From Liquidambar formosana (lineage: Eukaryota; Streptophyta; Magnoliopsida; Saxifragales; Altingiaceae): 64,000 nt of DNA. How positions within the stretch are numbered: position 1 is the stretch's first letter; each line of letters starts with the position of its first letter. The position numbers and the translations under genes are program-made. Location: positions 12,119,803 through 12,183,802 of the forward strand of contig CM077831.1 of the NCBI GenBank assembly GCA_039720395.1, written 5' to 3'. Shown here piece after piece: positions 1 through 11,032 of this stretch. Below the pieces are notes generated by a model. It was not told the DNA's origin, did not search any database, and worked only from the letters and a program-made list of their open reading frames with translations.

Positions 1-686
1 AGATGAAATCTTTCTCATGATTACATGCTTACCTTGATGACTTGAAAGATGCAATCTTTCCCGTGATTTATGATAACCTTGATGGTTTGAATATGAGAAG
101 GATGTATCTTTCTCATGTTTTGAGATAGCCTTGATGGCTTCCTGTGGTATGTGTTTACCTTGATTGATTTGAGCAAGAGAAAGACGTGATCTTTCTCATG
201 TTATGTGATTACCTTGATATTTGAATGATAACCTTGATGGTTTGAATATGAGAAGGATGTATCTTTCTCATATTTTGGGATAGCCTTGATGGCATGGTGT
301 TACCTCGTACTATTCGCCAGTTGTCACTAGCAAAGTATGGGAAGACCTTTCATCGAACGAAGTTCGATGCAAGCTATGGATACCTCGTACTATTCACCAG
401 TTGTCACTGGTATAGTATGGAAAGACCTTTCGTCGAACGAAGTTCGATGAAAGCTATGGATACCTCATCTTGTCCTCCAGTGAAACTGGTATACAGTATG
501 AGAAGACTTCTGTAGAACTTATGAAGAGTACCTTTGTGCTTGTGTATGATGAATTCGAAGAATTCAATGATATGATCACCCTCTTTTCCCCAGTGGATCT
601 TGATGAAGTCAATACCCCGGGCAAAAATGGGTTGTTCTTTTGGTCATTGGCTTGCAAGTGAAACTTGCTCACCAATGAGGGGCTTC
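1..686 (+). repeat. 3' UTR hairpin-repeat array of element F (partial)
   Basis: This is non-coding internal sequence just upstream of a 3' LTR; the element continues beyond the left edge of the window. Positions 1-300 hold short repeats built on 'accttgatgg' and on an imperfect hairpin (ATGAGAA...TTCTCAT around 93-117 and 247-271). Positions 301-460 hold two units of an 80-bp repeat starting at 301 and 381, each with a CCAGT/ACTGG-type hairpin and a TCGAACGAAGTTCGA hairpin. The polypurine tract (aatgaggggcttc, 674-686) abuts the LTR. The reverse complement of this stretch matches 11033-12160, which identifies it as the same family. Hypervariable tandem repeats before the 3' LTR are typical of Tat/Ogre elements. 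The short ORFs here look like chance. Confidence 0.8.
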
Positions 687-1393
687 TGTCACACCCCATT
701 TTTGTCACCTTAGCTAGGGTTTGTCATTGCATGTGTCTTTTTGTTTCCTTTTTGAGTCTAGTCTTTTGCATTGAGTTTCTAGGGTCCTAAGGATGGTGTG
801 TATGAATTTTGGTTCGATTTGGAGTTGATCTTGAGGGTTAATAAGAACTTTTGTGACTTGAGGGGCATAATTGTCTTTTTGATCACAAACTTTCCATTTG
901 ACCTTGAAATGATCTCCAAGTTGCCAATTGGAGTTCATATGGTTGTATTTGAGGTATTTGTGGGATCAATTCGATGAATTGAAGGTTCGGGATTAGAATG
1001 GCTCAGCAAGGCTCAAGTTGGCTAAGAGACCTACTTCGGGTTAGTTCGAATTGGTTCATGATTTTCACTCTATGACTACTCATTTGACCTTGATTGGTCT
1101 TAATTTCATCCCCAAATGTGTTTAGGGAGGTTGAATTTCGAATTGGAAAGCATTCGGTGCGACCCTATGTGCATACCTAAGCTAAGCGATGGTGAGGCAT
1201 AGCGGTTAACCACCTTTGTAGGACCCAACCATGCAGCCATGGCTAGGGTTTCTTGCCCTCAAGTGACTCAAATTACATTCCCCTTCGAAACACGGTCGTT
1301 TTGGCTTTCGTTTCGTCAAAATCGGAGTTGATTTGGGCCCTGAAACACATTTGGAAGCTGAAAGGGTCAAAAATGGGCTGAAGCTGACATGGC

Positions 1394-1668
1394 CTCGGGT
1401 GACCACCCAGGCCTGGGCGGCTAGCCGCCTGGGCCCAGGCTGCTAGCCGCCCAGCCCTAGGTGGTCACCGGAGCCACTTTCCTATTTTGAGCCTTGACGC
1501 GGCTCCCATCCTATTTTCTCGGATTTGCTCGCCTTTAGCCGCCATTTAACCCTAATTTCAGCCCTATTTGACCTACTTGAGCCCCAAGGGAACCTCTAAG
1601 AGCCCTTGGATCAATCCCTAGGGTTTTAATCCCAACCATTGAGGGTTTTCCCTCAATCCCTATAAATA
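1394..1668 (+). promoter_or_regulatory. LTR promoter: GC-rich nested dyad plus TATA box
   Basis: Outer arms CTCGGGTGACCACC (1394-1407) and GGTGGTCACCGGAG (1460-1473) enclose two CTAGCCGCC-type inner dyads, one of which (GGCGGCTAGCCGCC) is itself a perfect palindrome. A TATA box (TATAAATA, 1661-1668) follows about 190 bp downstream. The position inside an LTR fits the U3 promoter. The same dyad recurs at 10245-10324, 12597-12672, 33227-33284 and 54696-54775. Confidence 0.6.
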
Positions 1669-1996
1669 CCCCCTTATACTTCAGCAATAAGGAGACTTTG
1701 GAGGCCACTTGGAGAGAAAATTCTGAAGTGTGAGGCATGTGTGAGACTTGGAGGCTATGGCAGCCATCCTTAGGGTAGTTTAACCTATACTTTGAGTGAG
1801 AGAGTGTGAGAGTAAGCTTGGAGGAGGGCTGGAGCATTGCTTGAAGGCTTGAAGGAAGGAACTCCCAGCAGTACACAAGAGAAGGAGGACTCCCTACAGC
1901 AGCAAAAGGATACTTCACCATAGGTATTCCCCCCTTCCTCCTCTTCTCTCTTTTAAAGTTAGGGTTTTTGCATAGAATAGGATGATTGCATATCAA

Positions 1997-2865
1997 AGCT
2001 TGTGTTTTAATCACGTCTTGTTGCTTCCATGCATGTTTAGGATCATATTTGTGGGCTGTTTAGTATGCTAGGATGTTATTCCATGTGATTTACTGCATGT
2101 TTGGGACTTTAGGGTTTCTTAGGTGCTTAAAATGGTTTTCTGCATGAAATAACTCTTTGGTATATTAGAGCTTGTGTTTTTATCATGTCTTGTTGCTTCC
2201 ATGCATGTTTAGGATCATATTTGTGGGCTGTTTAGTATGCTAGGATGTTATTCCATGTGATTTACTGCATGTTTGGGACTTTAGGGTTTCTTAGGTGCTT
2301 AAAATGGTTTTCTGCATGAAATAACTCTTTGGCATATTAGAGCTTATGTTTTTATTGTGTTTTGTTGCTTCCATTGGAATGTATGCATGATTAGGATAAT
2401 ATTTATGGGCTGTTTAGTATGCTAGGATGATGTTCCATGTGATTTGCTGCATGTTTGGGATTCTAGGGTTTCCTTAGTGCTGAAATGGAGTTTATATTTA
2501 GAATAGCTATATTTCATGTGCAAGCTTGTATTTTTCTCATGTGTGGATGCTTCTATTGATTAATATGCATGATTAGCATGATGTCTATGATGGGCTTTGC
2601 ATGATTTAGAGTTATTTTATGTGATTTTGAGCACAATTGTGATTCTAGGGTTTCATTCATCCTTGTATTAGGAAAGTTGCATATAGCATGATAGCTTAGG
2701 GTTTTTTCTTGTGTTTTCTTCATAGTTGACATATATGTGCTGCATATTTGATAGCTATGACATTTTTCTGCATTCATAGTAGTTGATTTTAGGGTTTTTT
2801 GCATGTCATTGCATGTAGGGTTGAATTAGGGCTTCAGTTAGCTTATGATTCATGTTGTTGCATGA
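1997..2865 (+). repeat. ~172-bp tandem repeat inside the LTR
   Basis: The phrase 'agcttgtg' or a close variant recurs at 1997, 2169, 2341, 2523 and 2694, giving spacings of 172, 172, 182 and 171 bp. Each unit continues with 'ttgcttccat', 'catgattagga/catgtttagga', 'gctaggatg' and 'tagggttt'. The first two units are almost identical; later units are more diverged. This lies downstream of the TATA box, so it would be in the transcribed R/U5 region. Confidence 0.75.
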
Positions 2866-3461
2866 CTTGTGGTTGATTTTAAGCCTTATTTCAATTCTGT
2901 CCAGATCTGTTATTTGTCCTTGATATGATATTTTGAGCATGTGTTAGCCCATGTTTGGGCATGATAATGGCTTGATTTGGAATCTAGCTTGCTTGGTTGG
3001 TATTTTTGGTATGTTTTGCATGGAAATTGCAGGTGCTTTGACAGGTACAACAGGTGCAACTACCCCACCAATGTGGGGTGGTTATTTTGGCTATTGTGAG
3101 ATGAAATCTTACAAATAAGGTAATTACCCTATGCAATAGGGTGGTTACTTTGACAGGTTGCTTTTGCTTAAGGTAAGTAGGGTGTGAGGGTGCCCCAATT
3201 CACCCTTCTTTCCTTTCCTTGAAACTTTCCCTTTCTCCCCCCTAGGGTTGTTTCCTAATAGGGGAATATGGTGATTCCTATAGTATCCTTTCAATAAAAA
3301 ATACCTTTTAAATCAAAGTTTCCATCTTTTATCAAAATTCCATATTTTACCAAAAATCTTTTGAGAATCATTTATTTTGGAAACTTACCATGTTTTACTT
3401 GAAAGGAAACTTAGGGTTTACCATAGGCCTTGATTAGGTTATAACCCTATTCCCTTTCGAA

Positions 3462-3545
3462 CTACGTGGACTTTGATCCATGTATTTCCATACATGGTAC
3501 GTAGGCGCTCCTTGTGAGGTTCAAGTCCGCCCTAGGATACTAAGT
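3462..3545 (+). terminator. LTR double-hairpin block, possible 3'-end or polyadenylation region
   Basis: Outer arms CTACGTGG (3462) and TACGTAG (3498-3504) enclose a perfect 8-bp hairpin, CCATGTAT (3478-3485), loop TTCC, ATACATGG (3490-3497). A second near-perfect palindrome follows (CCTAGGATAC...GTATCCTAGG, about 3532-3554). The same block is at 8186-8280 and, in a simpler form, in both C LTRs (about 28754-28801 and 44677-44720). A sequence-related hairpin also separates pol from the antisense ORF in C and E. The terminator role is inferred from position and structure only. Confidence 0.4.
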
Positions 3546-3967
3546 ATCCTAGGTTTTCTCCCCCCTCTTTCTTTTTCTGTTTTTCTTTGATTTACTTGAT
3601 TATATGGATGAATGGATGAATGATATGCATGCTGTCTTGTGATGATAACTGTTGATTTGTGTGTGATTAAGACTTTGATTTAGCCCAATTAAATTAAGAG
3701 ACCGTTTAGGGCGATATGGGTGCCTATAGGCTTTGCCTAGAACCTTCCCATATCGTAACTTAGCCTCCGAATCCCCGATTTCTCTGGTTTCCAAAAGATC
3801 ATTTGCCTTTCCATTTTTAAATATGGAGTCAATCTTTTGTTTTCCTAAAACAAAACTGTTTTTTAGGGTTTTCCTTGTTTCCTTTAAAAAATAAGGTGGC
3901 GACTCCTTTTCCTCTTTCAAACCTAAAACCGCCCCGTGGGCCCTTTAACTCCTTTTTAGGGTTCACA

Positions 3968-6900
3968 GGCTTCAATGGCATTTATGGAGTTGGATGAATT
4001 ATGAGAGGGAAGTGGATTTTGAGTAACATTTAGGCGATTTGGTGGGGTTGGTGGTGAGATGATTTGTTTGTCAAGTAAGTCCTGGATCTCATGCCTAAGG
4101 CGATAACAACGGTTGGTTGAGTGGCCTTTAGCTTGGTGGAATTTGCAGTATTCATTCTCATTGTAGCTTTTGGGCAATGGGTTTGGTGGTGGTCTTGGGT
4201 CGAGAGGTTGTTAGGATTATGCCCTAGAGCCAATCATGGAGATGATTGTTTAGGGATTAGGAACAATCAATTGATTTCATTTATATATGTCACATTTATT
4301 ATTGATTTAATAAAAGGGCTTATTCTATTATGTTTATATGCATCATTTATATTTACATAATATGTCCATGGAGTTAGAGTTGAGAATATGAAATTACAAA
4401 GGGTTGTAATTTTGAGACTGTAAATATATTTCTGTACTAAACTCCTAAATCATTCCTAGTTGAAGGTTCACTATGATGGACAGTAATGAACCATAGGACT
4501 AGCACTTGTTAGGTTGACTCTATAGGAGGATAGCTAGTCTCAAGCTATTTGTGTGGAGACACTACAACCAACAAGTGGGTGCTTATTATAAGAATAGGTA
4601 CAATGAATGTGACCAAAGATATGAGATAAACTGAATGGAGTTTTAACCTGCCTGTCAATCAGTTTCTCATTATTATAGTGGTACAAGTAATCCTTAGACC
4701 TGAGACACCATGGTTGTCTTATACATGTAGCTTTAGAAGTTTGATAACACTAAGTGCAGATCCTATTCAGGGGTCTGTAAGGGTGTTCATTGGCCCTACG
4801 GCTATGTGTGTGAAGGCATGTGAGTGATCAACAAGGAATCCATCACTCTCAGGAAAAAGAGAGTGAATGTCTCATACAGCATTCATTGAATATAACTCAT
4901 TAAATCCATGGGCCCATGGTAGAATGAATATGGAAAGGAGTTTCCATAAGTTCATCATTGAGTTGATATTAATGAATGAGTATAAAGTAATTGAACTAGG
5001 GACTTGACAGACTTCCATGTCCTATTAGTTCAATTGGAGACATTGTGTTGATGGAAGGATGGAATTGTAACCTGTAAACTATAACAGAAGGGTTCTTTGT
5101 AAATGACTATTCACCTCATTAAGGACCACACCATGAGCCATATGCTAGGTGTTACTCATGGTTAGTAGAAGCCCTAATTGATATAAATGAGTTATAATCA
5201 ATTAGGGAATTGAAAGGAGTTTCAATTAGACCCTTAATGGAAAGTGTTCCATTGTGCACAACTTGTGCTGTTCCTACTACTTGATGATGTGAACCCAATG
5301 GGTCACACACTGATCATGCTAAGAGAGCTTGATTGTCTATGAGAGAAAGGGTATAAGTGATTAAAGAAAAGTTCTTTAAGGGGTTAATTTGTATTTGATG
5401 CAAACTAGTGGGCTAATTGTGTAATTAAGAGTAATTACACAAATTAGATTAGGGTTTGGAATCCCCTCTTGGCCGGCCCTATTAGTGGGCTATATAATGC
5501 CCACTATAAGGTGATGACATCATCACAATCACTTCTCCCTAAGGGCTGGCTGAAAATTACAGCTCTCCCTTTCTCTCTCTCTTTCTTCTCCACCTCTAGC
5601 AACAACAAGGAAGAAGAAGGAAAGGACTTCAAGCTCAAGCTAGGTGTGGATACTGTTGGAGGCAGCACACTTGGGCTGCTCATTCACCACTGTCCGGAGA
5701 CAAAGCTTGGAGCAAAAAGGAGAAGACAAAGCTTGGAGCATAAAGGAGAAGACATTAATCAACTGTAAGTAATCCCAACTCTCTTGGTAGTTAGGGTTTA
5801 TGTTTTTGTATTATGCATAATCGGATTCATGGGTTTAGGAATCGTAGGAAAATTTTAATTCCTCCCTTTGTAGTTTTCCTCCCTAGTTTGATTCCCAACA
5901 GAGGTTTCAACAGGCCTCGGCTTTTTAGCTTTTCAAGTACTTTCTCAAGTGGCATATGCAGCTCGGTGAATTGGCGAGGTGGGTTGGTGTCATTTAGGGA
6001 GATAGGTTGAATGGGTTGGGCTATGGCATTGACCTCGGCATTGTTTTTCCCAGCAAAGTTCGGCCTGCGGCTCTTTTGGACTTCTTCCGTCTTGATCGAT
6101 CCATCAGCTATGGCATCCTCAACTTGTGTACCTGCTCCGATAAGAGCCTTGAAATTAGGGAAGTAGTGAGCAAAGAGGTGCTTGTGATACACCGGCAATA
6201 GGTTCTTAACCACCAACTGAATCTGATCTTCCTCATTCGGTCTATCCGCCATTTTCGAGGCCTTTTGCCTCCACCTTGTAATGAAAACAGAGAAAGTCTC
6301 ATTAGTCCCTTGTTTCGTGGTCTCTAGGTCCCTTCTTGTGACATCCACCTCAGTGTTGTACTTGTAGTGCTCTGAAAACTCATTACATATGTCCTCCCAA
6401 GTCCGGGTTCTATTCTCATCCAAGGCTAAGAACCATTTTAAGGCGGAAGTGGCTAGGGTTTCATGGAACATTTGGGCCAAGAGTTCATCTGTCGCTCCTC
6501 GAGGGTGCATAGCTCGTACATACATCTTCAAATGGGTCTTAGGGCAACCCGTTCCATCAAACTTTTCTAATTCGGGCATCTTGAATTGTAGTGGAATATA
6601 AGCTTGAGGAAACAAAGATAGGGTACGTACATCCACCATGTCATCTGTCCTACGGATTCCCTTTATAGTTCTCTCCAAGGCTTCTACCTTGCTAGCCAAC
6701 ACAGAGTCTGTATCTGAGGTCTTCCCCTTACTTCCCCCTTCTAGGTTAAAAACTTCAGGTGATTCATTCCCTTTGGGCTGAGGGCTTCCCCCATCATTGG
6801 TCTTAGTGCCTTCTCCAGACTGGGTCCCATTTTCGGTGTTATTCCCCGGGGTACGGTCATTATTCTGTTCGGGTTCGGACATCTTATGTTGGATATCTTG

Positions 6901-7044
6901 GGCCATTTTCAATGCTCTCTCAGATACATCAGTGGTGTAATCAAGTTTGGTCATGATAGCCTTCAAACAAGTCTCAACATCAAAACCCCCTTCACTAGTT
7001 GCTTCATCGGCCATATTTGACTGGTTGGTGGAATCGATCTTCAC
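3968..7044 (-). pseudogene. gag of Tat/Ogre-like element A, interrupted and truncated
   Basis: Nucleocapsid/capsid polyprotein that would package element RNA. Reading on the minus strand, 7044-5901 encodes the N-terminal and capsid region: a MADE-type start context, then a capsid core with the motif TWEDICNEFSEHY. After the inserted LTR, 4208-3968 carries a zinc knuckle of the form C-X2-H-X4-H-X4-C (CKFHQAKGHSTNRC). The sequence is nearly identical to E at 62337-63712, including flanks, but lacks the E stop at 63446. Translation upstream of 7044 stays open, so the exact start is uncertain; the conserved ATG is the MADE methionine. The gene is broken by the solo LTR at 4209-5900 and cut off at 3968 by the LTR end of F. 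Protease and pol are not present in the window. Confidence 0.85.
4209..5900 (+). mobile_element. Solo LTR of the Angela-like copia family (TSD gaggt)
   Basis: A 1692-bp LTR that begins TGTTAGGATTATGCC and ends TTTGATTCCCAACA. It is flanked by a perfect 5-bp TSD, gaggt at 4204-4208 and 5901-5905. The uninterrupted gag sequence near 62565 contains a single gaggt, confirming the empty site. It is the same family as the LTRs at 25899-27597, 36079-37737 and 52501-54198, with more differences than those two show between each other. No internal sequence remains, so it is a solo LTR left by LTR-LTR recombination. The start resembles BARE/Angela LTRs (from memory). Confidence 0.93.
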
Positions 7045-7760
7045 TAAGCGCCCTTGCTGGTCGCGGATCCAAGCCAGTACGTCCTCTCACTCCTCTAAGA
7101 AAGGGAACAATCAGTCTCTCATCCTAAGGGTATGTCCTAGGCTTCCATATTTGTCTCGATTACTTCACGCCATATATACTCAATTAGTCCCTTTTAATCC
7201 AATCACCTTTGCAAGGGTCATGGGCGAAAGGTACGTATTAAGGATATAGGGTGCAAAGGTCCTCTATTAATTTTCCATTAAGCACATCACAAACACGGTC
7301 ATGATATCATTACAAACAATGTGGGTGCATAAGGGTGAAACCATAGTGTCCTACAAGTCTGTCTATATGGACTAATGATAAGGGTAGGCTGGGGTCCTTC
7401 ACTTGCTTGAGCAATCTTTATACCTAACCACATGTGGCATCAGGAACGCCGCGTGGGTCCAGCAGTACGTGATTAACTCATTTAATATACCCAAGGGCAA
7501 GCCCAAGGGTACTTGGCAAGAGAGGTTGAGAGCTTTCGCCCCAACTCATGGAATCAGGAAAACCAAGGTTGAGGCTAGGCCCGTCAGTGGCAAGGGACAT
7601 CGATCCTAACATGCAAGAGTTTGCGCACACAATGCAATAAATGAAAGCACACAATCAAGCGAATGCAATGTGATTGATTTTAATTAAACAAAAGAAATTA
7701 ATTTAGCCCAATCAAATTGTATAGAGTCTAGCCCACAATTCCCCAGTGGAGTCGCCAGTC
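7045..7760 (-). other. Untranslated leader and primer-binding site of element A
   Basis: Non-coding leader between the 5' LTR and gag on the minus strand. The PBS is TGGCGACTCCACTGGGGA read on the minus strand (7757-7740), three bases inside the LTR; its leading TGG would pair with a tRNA CCA end. Related Tat/Ogre elements use tRNA-Arg, but I did not verify the tRNA. The sequence is nearly identical to 63713-64000 of E where they overlap. The small ORFs on either strand look fortuitous. Confidence 0.75.
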
Positions 7761-8185
7761 TGTGAACCCCGGAAATTGGGCCCACGAGGGATTGGCGAAA
7801 AGATTCGGTTTGGTTTGAAAAAAGGAAAAGGAGTCGCCACCTTATTTTTTAAAGGAAACAAGGAAAACCCTAAAAAATAGTTTTGTTTTAGGAAAACAAA
7901 ATAATGACTCCACGTTTAAAAATGGTAAGGCAAATGATCTTTTGGAAACCAGAGAAATCGGGGATTCGGAGGCTAAGTTACGATATGGGAAGGTTCTAGG
8001 CAAAGCCTATAGGCACCCATATCGCCCTAAACGGTCTCTTAATTTAATTGGGCTAAATCAAAGTCTTAATCACACACAAATCAACAGTTATCATCACAAG
8101 ACAGCATGCATATCATTCATTCATTCATCCATATAATCAAGTAGATCAAAGAAAAACAGAAAAAAGAAAGAGGGGGAGGAGAAAA

Positions 8186-8280
8186 CCTAGGATACTTAGT
8201 ATCCTAGGGCGGACTTGAACCTCACGAAGAGCGCCTACGTACCATGTATGGAAATACATGGATCAAAGTCCACGTAGTTC
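8186..8280 (-). terminator. Double-hairpin block of the A/E LTR
   Basis: A palindrome with 10-bp arms CCTAGGATAC and GTATCCTAGG (8186-8208) is followed by CCTACGTA...CACGTAG arms (8233-8276) enclosing the hairpin CCATGTAT, GGAA, ATACATGG (about 8242-8261). It is the counterpart of 3462-3554. Function as a 3'-end-forming region is an inference. Confidence 0.4.
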
Positions 8281-9179
8281 GAAAGGGAATAGGGTTATAA
8301 CCTAATCAAGGCCTATGGTAAACCCTAAGTTTCCTTTCAAGTAAAACATGGTAAGTTTCCAAAAAATGAATGATTCTCAAAAGATTTTTGGTAAATATAG
8401 AATTCGATAAAGATGGAAACTTTGATTTGAAAAGTATTTTTTATTTAAAGGAAACTATAAGGATTGCCATGTTCCCCTATTAGGAAATAACCCTAGGGGG
8501 GGAGAAAGGGAAAGTTTCAAGGAAAGGAAAGAAGGGTGAATTGGGGCACCCTCACACCCTACTTACCTTAAGCAAAAGCAACTTGTCAAAGTAACCACCC
8601 TATTGCATAGGGTAATTACCTTATTTGTAAGATTTCATCTTACAATAGCCAAAATAACCACCCCACATTGGTGGGGTAGTTGCACCTGTTGTACTTGTCA
8701 AAGCACCTGCAATTTCCATGCAAAACATACCAAAAATACCAACCAAACAAGCTAGATTCCAAATCAAGCCATTATCATGCCCAAACATGGGCTAACACAT
8801 GCTCAAAATATCATATCAAGGACAAGTAACAGATCTGGACAGAATTGAAATAAGGCTTAAAATCAACCACAAGTCATGCAATAACATGAATCATAAGCTA
8901 ACTAAAACCCTAATTCAACCCTACGTGCAATGACATGCAAAAACACTAAAATCCACTACTATGAATGCAGAAAAATATCATAGTTATCAAATATGCAGCA
9001 CATATATATCAACTATGAAGAAAACACAAAGAAAAACCCTAAGCTATCATGCTATATGCAACTTTCCTAACACAAGGATGAATGAAACCCTAGAATTACA
9101 ATTGTGCTCAAAATCACATAAAATAACTCTAAATCATGCAAAACTCATCGTGGACATCATTCTAATCATGCACATTAAT

Positions 9180-9800
9180 CAATAGAAGCATCAACACATG
9201 ATAAAAACACAAGCTTGCACATGAAATATAGCTATTCTAAGTGAAAACCTAATTTCAGCACAAGAGTAACCCTAGAATTGCAAACATGCATTAAATCACA
9301 TGGAACAGCATCCTAGCATACTAAACAGCCCATGAACATTATCCTAATCATGCATACTAACTAATAGAAGTAGAAAAACACAATAAAAACACAAGCTTCA
9401 ATATGCAAAAGTGTTACTTCATGTAGAAAACCAATTTCAGCACTAAGGAAACCCTAAAGTCCCAAACATGCAGTAAATCACATGGAATAGCATCCTAGCA
9501 TACTAAACAGCCCATGAATATTATCCTAATCATGCATACTAACTAATAGAAGCAACAAGACATGATAAAGACACAAACTTGAACATGAAATAATGACTAT
9601 TCCATGTAAAACCCTAGAAAAGACTCTAAAAAACCCTAAAAACACAAACACTCATAAAACCACATAGAATGACACTATATCATGCAAAACCAGCCATAAA
9701 AAATATCCTAATCATGTATTCTAAGCATTAGAAGCATCAACACATGATAAAACTATAAGCTTTTAACATGGAGTAATGCAAAGCTATGCAAGAAACCTTA
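9180..9800 (-). repeat. ~170-bp repeats in the A/E LTR
   Basis: Units marked by 'catgcatactaactaatagaag' and 'acacaagctt' on the plus strand recur through this stretch. They correspond to the 172-bp array of the F LTR but with diverged units and different unit contents. The stretch is otherwise non-coding. Confidence 0.6.
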
Positions 9801-10049
9801 GTTTGAATGAAAGAGAGAAAGGGGGAAGGATATACCTATGGTGGCTGCTGTAGAGAGTCCTCCTCCTCTTATGTGCTGCTGGAAATTCCTTCCTTCAAAC
9901 CTTCAAGCCCAACTCCAGCCCTCCTTCAAGCTTTCTCTCACACTCTCTCACTCAAAGTTTAGGTTAAACTACCCTAAGGATGGCTGCCATAGCCTCCAAT
10001 GTGCCTCTCACTTCAGAAATTCTCCCCCCCTTGCTGAAGTATAAGGGGG

Positions 10050-10324
10050 TATTTATAGGGATTGAGGGAAAACCCTTAATGGTTGGGATTAAAACCCTAG
10101 GGATTGATCCAAGGGCTCTTAGAGGTTCCCTTGGGGCTCAAGTAGGTCAAATAGGGCTGAAATTAGGGTTAAATGGCGGCTGGAGGCGTGCAAATCCGAG
10201 AAAATAGGATGGGAGCCGCGTCAAAGCTCAAAATAGGAAAGTGGCTCAGGTGACCACCTGGGGCTGGGCGGCTAGCAGCCTGGGCCCAGGCGGCTAGCCG
10301 CCCAGGCCTAGGTGGTCACCCGAG
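10050..10324 (-). promoter_or_regulatory. LTR promoter of A/E: TATA box and GC-rich nested dyad
   Basis: TATAAATA is read on the minus strand at 10057-10050. About 190 bp upstream (minus sense) lies the GC dyad at 10245-10324, with arms GGTGACCACC (10249-10258) and GGTGGTCACC (10311-10320) and inner CTAGCCGCC dyads. Layout and spacing match the F LTR. Confidence 0.6.
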
Positions 10325-11032
10325 GCCCTGTCATCTCTATGCCCATTTTTGACCCTTTCGACTTCCAAATGTGTTTCAGGGCCCAAATGAACTCCGATTT
10401 TGACGAAACGAAAGCCAAAACGACCGTGTTTCGAAGGGGAATGTAATTTGAGTCACTTGAGGGCAAGGAATCCTAGCCATGGCTGCATGGTTGGGTCCTA
10501 CAAAGGTGGTTAACCGCTATGCCTCACCATTGCTTAGCTTAGGTATGTACATAGGGTCGCACCGAATGCTTTCCAATTCGAAATTCAACCTCCCTAAACA
10601 CATTTGGGGATGAAATTAAGACCAATCAAGGTCAAATAAGTAGTCATAGAGTGAAAATCATGAACCAATTCGGGCAAACCCGAAGTAGGTCTCTTAGCCA
10701 ACCTGAGCCTTGTTGAGCCATTCTAATCCCGAACCTTCAATTCATCGAATCGAACCCACAAATACCTCAAATACAACCATATGAACTCCAATTGGCAACT
10801 TGGAGATCATTTCAAGGTCAAATGGAAAGTTTGTGATAAAAAAGACGATTATGCCCCTTAAGTCACAAAAGTTCTTATTAACCCTCGAGATCAACTCCAA
10901 ATCGAACCAAAATTCATACACACCATCTTTAGGACCCTAGAAACTCAATGCAAAAGACTAGACTCAAAAAAGAAACAAAAAGACACATGCAATGATAAAC
11001 CCTAGCTAAGGTGGCAAAAATGGGGTGTGACA

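Larger units (their letters stand above)
687..3967 (+). mobile_element. 3' LTR of Tat/Ogre-like element F
   Basis: The LTR is 3281 bp, begins TGTCACACCCC and ends GGGTTCACA. It matches the reverse complement of 7761-11032 over its whole length, with visible divergence (scattered substitutions and small indels). It contains a GC-rich dyad, a TATA box, an array with about 172-bp spacing and a double hairpin near its end. At 3967/3968 the LTR end abuts gag sequence lying on the opposite strand, as expected for a later insertion of F into the gag of A. The other TSD copy and the 5' LTR lie outside the window, so the insertion cannot be fully proven here. Confidence 0.88.
7761..11032 (-). mobile_element. 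LTR shared by tandem elements A (5') and E (3')
   Basis: A 3272-bp LTR in minus orientation; on the plus strand it reads TGTGAACCCCGG...GGGTGTGACA. On its left side it meets a PBS, leader and gag (A). On its right side it meets a polypurine tract (minus strand aatgaggggcttc, 11045-11033) and a 3' UTR array (E). One LTR thus has internal sequence on both sides, the structure made by unequal recombination between LTRs of one element. It differs from the F LTR at many positions. The 5' LTR of E lies beyond the right edge. Confidence 0.85.

Noticed and set aside
10201..10324. CpG island of a host gene
   Set aside because: The GC-rich block is a short nested dyad confined to LTR and antisense-gene promoters, not a broad island.
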